A stretch of DNA of 64,000 nt from Ceratotherium simum simum (Eukaryota; Chordata; Mammalia; Perissodactyla; Rhinocerotidae). Below are positions 45,691 to 56,067 of the stretch, piece by piece (the stretch's first letter is position 1; each line of letters begins with the position of its first letter). Both the position numbers and the translations under genes were made by a program. The notes below the pieces were generated by a model that had not been told where the DNA came from, did not search any database, and saw nothing but the letters and a program-made list of their open reading frames with translations. The stretch is taken from assembly GCF_000283155.1 (NCBI RefSeq), contig NW_004454175.1:6646099-6710098 (forward strand), written 5' to 3'.

Positions 45691-46799
45691 GTCACCTAAG
45701 AAGGAGGGATTTCTCTGTTCTGTTTCTTTAAAGCACAGTTCCCTTTATCTTTCAAAGTCTGAGTCCTAAATCCAATGAGTGTATAATGAGTACCTAAGTC
45801 ACCCCTAAATCTTGTTAGCAAAAAATTGATTGTGTTAGTAATCTTTTCACCGTGGCTTGTCTACTTTATCAGAGCAAACTAATGCTTCACGTCATCTGAG
45901 ATGTAAGTGGCTGTAACACTAACTTCCGGCGCAGCTCTCAGTGCGTGAGCCAATCAAATTTCCCCTTTGCAAATAACATGCATGCGTAATCAGCTTTGAG
46001 AGTTGATGTGAAATGAAGCATTTTCATATAGGGTTGGTTTAGTTCGTTAAAGCTGGCTTTGATTTAAATTCCAAGTGACGCTTTTAGCTTGAACAGCAGT
46101 TAAAATGGAATAAAATTGTCTGGTTCCAAATCTTCATCCCTTCCCCTCAGTAATCTTAGAATCCAGTAGGTGTGTGGCATTGGGTCGTAAAAAGTGTGAG
46201 TGCTTGTCAATACAAGAATGGCACGATTCCTGTATTTGTTTTTTCAAATTTATACAGCACATTCAAGTTCAAAGGTGACTTGAAATTTTATAAGCTGAAG
46301 AACTTGGAAGCACTCGAATCCATAGAATCTTTTAACTCTAGCAATAAGCCTTAACTAATGGCTAGACACAATTGCGGGTTCCCCTCTATAGGCAGGCTAG
46401 AAGCATTCTTTATAAGCTGTATAAATTCAGCAAGATCTTTTACATTTGTCTTGTTAAAACTTTGTGTCCTTCTCTGCCTACTACCAAGTAATCATGCATT
46501 ATAAATTTGGAAATACTTCAACTTGGAAATATTATCTTCCTGTTTAAGTTTAATAATGTGGAATTATATATCAATATCCAAAGACCTATTTTCTTACCTG
46601 AAAATGCTGATTCCTGGATTTCCCTGCTTTAACAAAAACCCGCCTACTTGTTCCTTTCTTATTATACAGAGCAGAAGTCTTAGTATTGTAATTATCAGAA
46701 GACTGAGTGCAGGTGTGTGCTAAGGAAAACTTTGGAAACCTAGTTTTTGCAAACAGAAAATTTCCTGTGTTTCTTTCCTCATCCTTGCACTCTCCATGG
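45691..46799. other. No gene seen; contains a candidate regulatory segment
   Basis: No repeat recognised in about 1.1 kb, which is unusual here. Segment 45890-46000 holds an ETS-type TTCCGG core at 45924-45929, a CCAATCA box at 45950-45956 and a CATGCATGCG palindrome near 45977-45986. No exon seen. Confidence 0.45.
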
Positions 46800-47485
46800 C
46801 TCATTCATTCATTTGTTCATTCATTTGATATACATCTTTTGAGCTTGTTATTTAAGACACTAAGCTAGGTGCTGTGGAGTGCATTTTTTTTTTAAATATA
46901 AGCGGCTCCTTGTTGAAAGTGTTACATATGTAATTATAACACAATTTAGAATATGCTGAATGACCCAAAACGTATATACAAAGTAAAATGGGAATTTAGA
47001 GAAAGGAGGAACTCCTAGTGAGATTCAGAGATGTAGTTATTGAGGATGGTTTTCAAAAATGTGTAGAATTCCAACAGGAAGATCTTTGAGGGTGTAGGCA
47101 TGTGAAAGGGAGAACCTGTTTGAAGGAGTGATCACTTTATTCCGTCTTTAAGTTGAAATCTCCAAAAAAGGGCACTAAGAGGGCAAGAGTGGGAGACAAG
47201 GCAGGCTGGGGTCTGGTTCTAGAAAGCCTTGAGCGGCAGGCTGAGTATAAACTTATTCTATGGAAAATAGGAAGACTTGGGAATTTTTTCAGCAGATAAG
47301 CTGTTATTCTTTAGATTGTTTTTTTCTGGCAAAACGTTTAGGATAAATTGCAAGGGAAATGGACAGGAAATTGGGAGACCAATCGCAAAGCAATTGTAAC
47401 AGTCCATGGTAAAGTAATAAGGGTTGAAGCCACCAGTTTTAGTGACATTTTGGACTTTCAATCTCAAGGCCCAGATCTTTGAGAC
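46800..47485 (-). mobile_element. L2 LINE, antisense, long eroded copy
   Basis: Left end 'ctcattcattcatttgttca' with 'aagctaggtgctgtggagtg' is the antisense L2 tail. The rest ('tttgaggatggttttcaaaa'-like text, 'gcaattgtaacagtccatgg', 'gaccaatcgcaaagcaattg') follows antisense L2 ORF2 with gaps. A T/A run near 46890 interrupts it. Confidence 0.68.
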
Positions 47486-47899
47486 AAGCAAGTGGAAAAT
47501 GTTGATGATGACACTTAAGTTTCCAATCTGGTCAGTGTGAGGAATAGGACAGTAAGTGAGCAGCTGGTTTGTGGAGAGGATGATGTGTTTTGGACAAACT
47601 AAATCTGGCAGTCTATCTATTATCCTCTCTAGATTGCTGAACTAAAAACCAAGCTGAAGTGAAAGTAGGGACCCGGAAGAGAGGAAGAAACATAACATTC
47701 TAAAGATAAGATGTAAAGATCCATAACCTTCAAACTCTTCCTCTCTAGATAAGATAAGGCCTGCTCTAGCAAAATTGCATACAGGCCAATTTCAGATTGT
47801 AGCTACTGGTTTTCTTCCTTCCTGTGATATTGTGATTTATAATAAGAAACACATATTTGGTCTTCATCCCATTTCTGGTACAGAGCTCCCAAAGCCCTT
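47486..47899. other. No gene seen; unassigned sequence
   Basis: No recognised repeat or exon. Confidence 0.45.
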
Positions 47900-48645
47900 A
47901 GAATTTCCTAAGTGTTGGGAGTGATAAAGATGTCTTTTGTTATATTAATAAGGTGACTTTTGGAAAGCACCTAAGGATAAAGCTGGTGGCCAGTGGGACC
48001 AACGGCGTGATTAGAGGGTTGGAACTCTCATTCCCCCCCAGAGGGGAGAAAGGAAGGGAGAGGGGCTGGAGATGGAATTCTATCACCAATGGTCAACGAT
48101 TTAATCAATCATGCCTAAGTGATGAAGCCTCCATGAAACCCAAAAAGGATGGGGTTAAAGAGCTTCCAGGTTGGTGAACACATGGAGATTTGGGGAGAGA
48201 GGCAAATCTGGATTGGGCATGGAAGCTCTGTGCCCTTCCCCCATACCTTGCCCTATGCCTCTCTTCCATCTGGCTGTACCTGAGTTATATTCTTTTATAA
48301 TAAACTGGTAATCTAGTAAGTAAAAGGTTTCTCTGAGTTCTGTGAGCCACTCTAGCAAATTAATTGAACCCTAGGAAGGAGTCATGGGAACCTCTGACTC
48401 ACAGCATCAATCAGAAGTACAGTTAATGACCTGGGCTTTCGACTGGCATCTGAAGTGGGGGCGGGAAGGGGGATGCAGTCTTATAGGACTGAACTTTTAA
48501 CCTGTGGAATCTGATGCTATCTCCAGGTATATAGTGTTGGAATTTAGTTGAATTCTTGGACACCCTGCTCATGTTCAAGAATTGCTTGGTGGTGTTTGGG
48601 GAAGTATGACCAATACACACATTGGAATTGGTCTCTGAACACCAA
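47900..48645 (+). mobile_element. Endogenous retroviral LTR, sense, family not resolved
   Basis: Motifs 'gtgattagagggttggaact', 'tcaatcatgcctaagtgatg', 'aagcctccatgaaacccaaa' and 'cccataccttgccctatgcc', then AATAAACTGG at about 48299, 'gtttctctgagttctgtgag' and 'aacctgtggaatctgatgct' match a common mammalian LTR. The AATAAA and its spacing to the R/U5-like end fit a sense LTR. No retroviral coding part is adjacent. I do not assign a class with confidence. Confidence 0.7.
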
Positions 48646-48894
48646 AAGACTTCCCTTATTGAAAAAATGAAATCACGGTTATATTGCTTCATAAAAAATT
48701 AAATGTACAAACTGCTATTTGTGGAAGATTAGGACATTGAAATGCCTGACCTCAATTTTCTTCTTTAAGAAGAGAGAGTTTTCTTCTGTGACTAGAAAGA
48801 CGCTTTATGCGTTTGTCCAGAGAATGGGCAATGCATCTCCTCTAGAAGAGTGAAAGACCCTAGAGTTTTTGAAAGAGATTTTAAGATTGTCCCA
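48646..48894. other. No gene seen; unassigned sequence
   Basis: Short unassigned AT-rich spacer between an LTR and an L2. Confidence 0.4.
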
Positions 48895-49202
48895 CTGTTT
48901 CATCTACTCAGGTCAACAAATTGCTTCCCACCACCTTTCCTCTGCCTCTCCAAAATCTATCCATTCTTCCAAGTTATGTCTAAACCCACCTCATCCATGA
49001 AGCATCCTCTCATCTACACTTACATGTTTCTTTAAACTCCTTTAGCAATAGGGTTATAGCCATTATTGACATTTAATTAGTGGTGTGCAAGTCTCCCTAT
49101 TAGATTCTAATATCTTTGAGAACGTAGACTATCACTCTATTTTCCCAACCTGCAAGTACCTTGCACATAGTGAAAGGTTGATAAATGATTGGGGAATGAA
49201 TG
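48895..49202 (+). mobile_element. L2 LINE 3' end, sense
   Basis: 'aagttatgtctaaacccacc', 'tcatccatgaagcatcctct', 'tagattctaatatctttgag' and 'gaaaggttgataaatgattg' are the last part of ORF2 and the 3' UTR of L2, running up to a GAATGAATG tail. Confidence 0.82.
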
Positions 49203-49204
49203 TA

Positions 49205-49395
49205 TATGCATTCGCCTAGTTTGCTGAGGACATCCTGTGTGCCAGGCGGGGTTCTAAGCACTTTACACATGCTACCTCATCTAATCTTTGCCACAACCCT
49301 ATGAGATAGGGACTATTATTTTGCCTAAGGGAAAGTAAGGCCAAATATTTAAGTAGCAGTGCTAGGATATGAACCCAGGCAGCCTGGCGACCTTA
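49205..49395 (+). mobile_element. MIR SINE, sense
   Basis: 'ggcggggttctaagcacttt', 'acatgctacctcatctaatc' and 'ggatatgaacccaggcagcc' occur in MIR order. It abuts the L2 tail. Confidence 0.86.
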
Positions 49396-49489
49396 ATTTC
49401 TGTGTATATTGTCCTTTGCAGATGCTACTGTACATGTCCCAATTTGCTTACCATATACAATGAGAAGGAGAAAGGGGCAAAATAAAGTG

Positions 49490-49758
49490 TAGAGCACTGC
49501 CTTTGTTTTTTTGTTTTTTTGTTTTTTGTGTGTGAGGAAGATCAGCCCTGTTCTAACGTCTACCAATCCTCCACTTTTTGCTGAGGAAGACTGGCCCTGG
49601 GCTAACATCTGTGCCCATCCTCCTCCACTTTATATGGGACGCGGCCACAGCATGGCTTGACAAGCAGTGCATCGGTGTGCGCCCAGGATCCGAACCAGCG
49701 AACCCCGGCCTGCTGCAGCGGAGTGGGCACACTTAACCGCTTTAGAGCACTGCCTTTG
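49490..49758. repeat. 16-bp perfect target duplication around an ERE
   Basis: TAGAGCACTGCCTTTG occurs at 49490-49505 and again at 49743-49758 with no mismatch. It flanks the ERE at 49506-49742, direct evidence of L1-type target-primed integration. Confidence 0.95.
49506..49742 (-). mobile_element. ERE SINE, antisense, slightly 5' truncated
   Basis: The minus strand starts at GCGGTTAAGTGTGCCCAC, so roughly 25 bases of head including GGGCCGGCCC are missing. It continues with a B-box-like GGTTCGGATCC and 'cataaagtggaggagg'-type linker, both body units, and an A-rich tail interrupted by C. Perfect 16-bp duplications flank it, so the insertion is younger than most copies here. Confidence 0.94.
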
Positions 49759-51700
49759 TAATTACGGATACCTGACTTTGTACAAGTCATAAATGATTTT
49801 TTCAGGCTCATATAAAATAGATTAATAGTAGTATTTATTTTATGAAATTTTTATGGAGATTAAATGAGACTGCACATACAACGCACATAATAAAAATGAA
49901 CTTTGGGGTATTCCTGAAGTGTGTAACTCACATCACCTTCTTCCAGATCACAATGGGATCTCCTTCTTGGAGTGATATCTTGGCATCTGCGCTTCTCTGT
50001 TTGGTGCTGCAACATTATTTTTCCTGAAAGTAATGATTTTTCGCCAGTCTGAAGCTATCCATTAATGGTTGTGAAAATACAGAAAATAACATTCATGCAC
50101 TATAGTGAGAATATGCAAGAGGCCAAAAAGAAAACTAAAGGCCTTATAAATTTATAACCAAAAATGAATCTCCCTCAAATGTTAAATTGTAGGCATTTCT
50201 TAATATCTTATTATTGAGAGATCATTAACCTATTAATATTGTACTTTACTCTGTGTGGTCGCACAGTGATGCATTTTTCTTTTTCAACCTATTATGTTGT
50301 ACGTTGCCTGTAGCACTTAGAGTGCATAGTTAAGCACATGGGTAAGAAAAAAAGGTCATTTTTAAAAGATATTGTTTTGGTTTATTTATTTAAAAAAGAT
50401 CTTTTTTCTAGTTCTTTGAGTTTTTCCTGAAAAAGAGGTACTTAATCTCACAATTACAATAAGAAACAAAAAGATGCTAACTCCACTGAAGGAGAAGAGA
50501 TAAAAGTGGTTGAAGAAGAAATATGTGCTTTAACTATCTTTTAGTCCTCAGATGAGATAGTGCACCTAGTGCTAATATACGAGCCCGGCAATGACAAGAG
50601 AAAATAGTCATTTTATTGCAGTGGATCTTTGTGTGCAGAATTTAAGGATGGGACCTATTTTTATCCTTGAGGGGAAAAAAGTAAGTATCTGATTTACCAT
50701 ATCTACTTATCTCCTTAGAAGAATGTCTAGTGTAACACTGGCAAGATTTTTGCATAGCATATTAACAACTTGAGAGTCAGGATTTTTCAAGAGGTCTGGG
50801 GTTCATATTAGTTTTTCTTTAGCTTTTTCCTCATCTCTTTTGTACTATGGACATGGGAGCAATTTTTTAAACTATTTGGTGGGTCTGTCTCTCTTAGTGG
50901 TGGTGTTTGCAGTGTATTCCTTGAATTTGAATGTGTATATCTGACAGGTTCAACCAAATGGCCTAGAAGATATTGCTAGTTTCTTTACACAAAATCTGCT
51001 AGGATATGACATTTAAAAATTTTATAGTATAAAATACAAACTTTCAAAATATTAATTGAAACTCAATAGGAAGCGATGTAGCATGTAAGAAGCCTAGTTT
51101 ACTGCTTTGAATTGAGGTCTTAATAAATCTCACTGTGCTAAAAAGATGACTAATATTTTGCCTGCATTAAAATCATTTTAGAAGGTAACTGGTTTAGCTT
51201 ATTGTAATATGCCTGATAATATTTCTTTTGCTTTTCAAGCAAAGAATAAAGTATCATTAAATTACTGTTGTATGGGGAAGTCATGTATTACAAATGTTAG
51301 TGAGTACAGAATATAAAATGGACTTGAGAAAAGTAAATACACTTCACACAAGAGACTCACTATAGGTTTGACTGGATTATTTAACTCATTCAAATATGTT
51401 TCTACTTGATGGGCTAGAATTACTTGGTAACTCATTTTAGTTATTTTTATTATTTTAAATTTACTCATCGAAAAATATATACAAATACGTAAAATAAAGC
51501 ATTAAAGGGTCTATTTTGGAAAAGTCACCTGTTCTATTTTAGTATTAAATGAGATATGTTGTTATTGTTTTGAACATTTTAAAAATAAGGTATATTTTGT
51601 TATTGAAGCTGAAGTTAGAGAGAGAATGCCTAGATTTTTATAACTTAAAATTCCCATAACCAGAAAAATTAAACTATTTTAAACACTGATGGACTCTCAT
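49759..51700. other. No gene seen; AT-rich unassigned sequence
   Basis: Nearly 2 kb of AT-rich sequence with no recognised repeat or exon. Confidence 0.5.
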
Positions 51701-51792
51701 AAATTATATATAAGTATATAATATATAGAAATATATATGTATATATACATATATGTGTACGTGTGTGTGTAAATATATATATCTACATATGT
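51701..51792. repeat. Imperfect TA/TG/CA-rich low-complexity run
   Basis: Alternating TATA, TATG and a short GTGTGTGT block over about 90 bp. It is degenerate and probably old. Confidence 0.75.
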
Positions 51793-53405
51793 AACTGTAC
51801 CTATTTTCCAGTAATGAGTGTTTTAATGACTTAAAACATAATGTTATTTCACTAAATTGAATATGTTTTCAACTGAATAGATTCATCCAGTTAAACGTTT
51901 TCCCTTTATACAGATTAAAAGAAAAAAAAAAAAATCAATAGCCCATTGCTTTCCTTCCAGGCTGAAGTGAATTGGCTGCATTGACCAATTCTGAGGAAGT
52001 GGGTGGTTCATAAAGTCACGACCCAAGTTTCCCTGGCATCCAGCTTAGTGTCATATGTACAGTTGTACCACCTTTTTACCAGTTCTAGCATGTGCTTCTC
52101 GCTTACTTAGCCTGATATTTCACCACAATACTCGACTGTAGGTTGGGGGCCAAGTGCCTTGGGAACTGTTGGCACAGTCTCAATCATCTGAGCGCACACA
52201 GTGTGTAAATATGTTGAAAGAGATAATGGATGCATTGATGGATGCCTCCCCAGCAAGGAAAACCAGAGGCTGCCGTTCAGCTCGAGGAAAGAAAGGAATG
52301 GAAAACAGGACTGCCTTCGCTGAACAGGAGAGATAGAGGTGGTCTAGCCGAAGCAAGGAGGGGCGGGTGACAATCCTGGAGGCAGTTAATGGCTGGCTGC
52401 TCTATAGCATTCTGGTACATAAATCTAAGCAATTTATCAGCTGGACATGGTTGGGAAGGCAAAGGGATAAAAGTCACCATACTTTTATTGTAACCTGGGT
52501 AAAATGGATGTTTAATTTTGAGAGCTGATAGAAGACTATTCTCTAACTACCAGCATCTGCTATAAGAAAATGGTCTTATAGATAAGTACCATACTCTAGT
52601 TTGTTTGTTTGGTTGGTTGGTTGGTTGGTTGTCAGATTGTGGAATATGTGGACTGAGTTTCATGAAATTAAGTGGACTTTAAAGAAACTAAACATCTGGA
52701 TACGTGGACATTTCAGAGTTAATTCACTTGTGACAAATCACACAGTGTCTCAATCAAGAACAAGGAGAAAATGTCCAAAAAGCTGAAACATAAACATGTG
52801 AAGTATATGTGCAGTGTAGCAAGCTTTAAAGGAGTTGGCCATTGCAGTTGATAAGACAGGGAGGATTATAGAAGCCAAATCAGCTTAAGGCAAAAAGTTC
52901 AAGTACCAATTAAGATACGGCCTAATAGAAACTATTTGTCAGCTATTAAGTGACTGCAGACATGGAAAGTCGATTTGCTACAGAGATTTGTTCATGGTTT
53001 TAACTATATTTAAGTAAGAATTTTAAATATTTTCAGATTTCAGCTCAACAGAAGTGTTAGAGCTTAGGAGAAAAAAATTACTGTCAACAAATTTAATGGA
53101 TTGTCTGGGCCTTCAATTTTTTATTTCCACAGTTTGGGTTTTGCTTCTGCTTTAAGATTCAGTTCTTTTATCTATAGAAATTGTTACATGTGGAAAATTC
53201 TAAATGCAATTTTTTCTAACTATTTACCCTAATGAATGGAAGCAATGACATCAATGTAACCTGATAAAAATAATCCAAAAATATTTGATTTTGATATATA
53301 TTATGTATTATATTTAGAAAATTTGCCTGATTTTTTGTATACATATTCTGCATATCTATAGAAAAAATATTTGACTGCATGTTGTATTTTTTCTCCACTT
53401 CTCTC
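51793..53405. other. No gene seen; mostly unassigned
   Basis: A pyrimidine-rich stretch ending in CCAG at about 51960 looks like a splice acceptor, but no open exon can be shown. The 52100-52480 part is less AT-rich. A short run of GTTT then GGTT units lies at 52600-52631. Confidence 0.45.
52600..52631. repeat. (GTTT)n-(GGTT)n microsatellite
   Basis: Three GTTT units pass into five GGTT units; short and clean. Confidence 0.85.

Positions 53406-53489
<84 letters not shown>
53406..53489. repeat. Perfect (TATATG)14 hexanucleotide microsatellite
   Basis: A pure 6-base repeat unit (TATGTA in register) for 84 bp, about 14 units with no interruption. Pure arrays of this length are generally unstable, so length polymorphism between individuals is likely. 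The array is not embedded in a known transposon tail as far as I can see. Confidence 0.97.
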
Positions 53490-53574
53490 ATTAGCTGACC
53501 ATGAAAATTGTAAAAAGCCATGTTGAGACAGTTAATCCCTGACTAGAACCAGGTATCCCAACTTTCAATACAAC

Positions 53575-53690
53575 TCCTTGGCTTGTTACACACGTGGTCT
53601 TACTCAAGCCATTTACTTCTCTAAGTCTCAGTTTCCTCATTCACAGAAATGAAGAATATCTTTCTTGTTGATCTTGCTATGGGAGCAAGT
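53575..53690 (+). mobile_element. Partial MIR SINE, sense
   Basis: 'tcaagccatttacttctcta' and 'agtctcagtttcctcattca' are the conserved MIR core. Only the middle part is kept. Confidence 0.7.
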
Positions 53691-54009
53691 GAAATAGGTA
53701 TGTTCCTCTACTTTGATAAATGTATGAATTTAAACTCAACAGGCTACAGACAAATGAGCTTGGCCTCCATCTTAAATAAAATCCTAGAATGGATGGAATA
53801 AAAAAGAAAATAGAGTTTACTTGGAAGAATAGAAAATATCTAATCTCTTTTCCGTGTTTCATGTAATTCTTTTATTTCTTGGTCAGGAAAATATAAAAAG
53901 TAATATTGTATCTAAGCTTAAAGACATTTGACAGAATCTCTTTTGACCTCTTTGTGAACAAGTTTTATAAATACAGAATGAATTCAAGAAAAAAGAAGAA
54001 ATATAAAAT
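53691..54009. other. No gene seen; unassigned sequence
   Basis: AT-rich spacer between MIR copies. Confidence 0.4.
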
Positions 54010-54108
54010 TTGCTGAGCACTTTTCTATGTGTCAGTCACAATGCTTGGTGTTACCATACGTTGCCTTGTTTAGTTCTCCCACCCTTGTAACCAACCTCTG
54101 AGGAGCAG
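54010..54108 (+). mobile_element. MIR SINE (outer copy), 5' part, sense
   Basis: 'tttgctgagcacttttctat' and 'cagtcacaatgcttggtgtt' are the 5' and middle blocks of MIR. The text stops at 'ctgaggagcagta' and seems to continue after an intervening complete MIR at 54109-54385. Confidence 0.72.
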
Positions 54109-54385
54109 TATAACATGGGTGGATGAAAATTCATGCTCTGGAACTAGATTACCTGATTTAAATTCCAGCTCTTTCACTTTCAAGCTGTGTGACCTCAAAT
54201 AAGTTATTTAACTTCAATGTGCCTTAGTTTTCTCACCTGAGGTACATTGATTGAGGTTATAAATAAAATATTTTATACCTTCGTAGAGTTATCCCAAGGA
54301 TTAAATGAATAAATACCTGTAAAATCCCTAGAATACTGCCCAGCACGTGGTTGGCAGTTAATAAATAATAATTACTAGCAGTTTC
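54109..54385 (+). mobile_element. MIR SINE (inner copy), full length, sense
   Basis: Full MIR order: 'gaactagattacctgattta', 'agctgtgtgacctcaaataa', 'cttagttttctcacctgagg', 'atcccaaggattaaatgaat', 'ccagcacgtggttggcagtt'. It lies between two parts of another MIR. Confidence 0.88.
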
Positions 54386-54500
54386 TTTAAAGTAATGATT
54401 AAATGTTAACTCAGAAAACCGCAGCTCATTAAGAAATTTGCCCAAGGTCCCATGGAAATTGAAAAGCAGGTCAATGATTCAGGTCTACCTGCATCAGACT
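54386..54500 (+). mobile_element. MIR SINE (outer copy), 3' part, sense
   Basis: 'aagaaatttgcccaaggtcc' and 'gcaggtcaatgattcaggtc' are the 3' blocks of MIR and fit as the continuation of the outer copy. Confidence 0.65.
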
Positions 54501-55079
54501 CACCTCCCTTTACGGCTCCAACACTTTATTCCTTAAAAACCCCGTACTGAGCTGGACTAGGAGACTCGACTGAAGGTATGAGGTGACGGAGCAGGTTTAT
54601 ATCCCAGCATTGCAACCAACTAAGAATGCGATATTAGGTATTTCTTAAATATTAGATATGTACTTAAAATTACTTCAGCCTCCTCACCACTGGAAACTTC
54701 TCACCGGGCCTGATTTTATGCAATCCTGGCCTTCTGCAATATTCTCTAATATTTCTCTCTCTCTATTCTTACCATCCCTCCTCTCCTCTGTGATCTCCCT
54801 CACCCTTTCATTCTTGATAATTTCTTGTGCAGAATAGTTTTGCTTCTACTTTGCTTAGTTATCCTTTTTCTGGCTGTATCTTCAAGATCTCATCTGCCAC
54901 TTTCAAATAGCTTATCTAAATCTTTATTTATACCAAAAAAGAAGTCAGTTTCTTATATAAGAGAAACTTTGGTACCAACTGTTAAGATATCTTCTCAGCT
55001 ATTCATCTGACCATTTTGCTTCCCTGCTTTAAAAAACATGGGATATTTTCCTGTTACCTCCAGGCGGAAATTTTAACTC
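54501..55079. other. No gene seen; unassigned, pyrimidine-rich in part
   Basis: 'ctctctctctattc' and similar CT-rich bits at about 54755-54800. No exon or named repeat. Confidence 0.45.
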
Positions 55080-55720
55080 TTTCATATGCCGTTCAAGACC
55101 CTTTTAAATCTGTACCTTAGCTATTTTTCTAGTGTGACCTTCATTATATTTTTTTGAAGTGAAAAATAAAGATAAGTGAAGAAAAAAATCTTTAAAACCC
55201 ATTTATAGTATCCATCAAACAAAGATAAGCCATGTGACTCTTTTGACATCTATCCTTACAACTATAAATTATGTATATAGCTATATGTATTTTATTTTGT
55301 AAAAATTTAAATTCCCTTTATATACTTTCTTGTAACCAGTTTTTAAGAAATGAGCAATAACTTGTTTATAATATCAATAAATATTCATCTATCTTATTAT
55401 TCTTAATGACTGAAGAGACGTTGATAGAGATCCCCAGAATTAATATTATCAATCTATGTAATTAAATATTTAGACTTTTCACAATTTTTTGACACTATAA
55501 GCAAGAATGTTATAAACGTTCTTGTAGCCAAATCATTGCATATCTCTTTATAATTTTTAGTATAAGTTTACAAATGTGGGATTAGTGGATTAGTGTATAG
55601 CTGTAAAAATTGTGTTTCACTCAAACCCTGGGTAGGGCTATATGTTAGCAAATTGTAAATATTCGTCAAATTTTTTGGCAAAAATTATATCCCCTGGCTC
55701 TACCCAATGTTGCGTAACGT
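55080..55720 (-). mobile_element. Ancient L1 3' UTR-type relic, antisense
   Basis: Phrases 'aaatattcatctatcttatt', 'ttataaacgttcttgtagcc' and 'tttgacactataagcaagaa' are the antisense of L1ME-type 3' UTR, which typically reads 'gctattacaaacaatgctgc...gaacattc' in this direction. It is strongly diverged. Confidence 0.52.
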
Positions 55721-55802
55721 TTTCCTAGCACCAAGCACATTTGAGTATTTATTCATATATATTTCAATATTTCATTTTAAGCCAATGAAAAATGTTCTTC
55801 TT

Positions 55803-56054
55803 GGGGCTGGCCCGGTGGTGCAGTGGTTAAGTGTGCATGCTCCGCTTCAGCGGCCCGGGATTCGCAGGTTCGGATCCCAGGCGCGCACCTGACGCACTGC
55901 TTGTTAAGCCATGCTGTGGCGGCGTCGCATATAAAGTAGAGGAGGATGGGCATGGATGTTAGCCCAGGGCCGAACTTCCTCAGCAAAAAAGAGGAGGATT
56001 GGCATCAGATGTTAGCTCAGAGCTAGTCCTCCTCGCAAAAAAAAAAAAAGAAAA
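55803..56054 (+). mobile_element. ERE SINE, sense, best preserved copy
   Basis: Complete head GGGGCTGGCCCGGTGGTG, A-box TGGTGCAGTGG at 55816-55826 and B-box GGTTCGGATCC at 55867-55877, both close to the tRNA consensus. Both body units ('ggatgttagcccagggcc' and 'cagatgttagctcagagct') and an A-rich tail are present. A 13-bp perfect target duplication GAAAAATGTTCTT flanks it at 55787-55799 and 56055-56067. It is the copy most likely to be younger and promoter-competent, although present transcription cannot be judged. Confidence 0.95.
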
Positions 56055-56067
56055 GAAAAATGTTCTT

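Noticed and set aside
51940..52020. Splice-acceptor-like CTTTCCTTCCAG followed by a possible exon
   Set aside because: No open frame of useful length and no matching donor; similar strings are frequent by chance.
53406..53489. Regularly repeated units that could suggest a CRISPR or satellite array
   Set aside because: The 6-bp unit has no spacers; it is a simple microsatellite in a mammalian genome.
55803..55880. tRNA-like sequence with A and B boxes
   Set aside because: This is the head of an ERE SINE with SINE body and A tail, not a free-standing tRNA gene.
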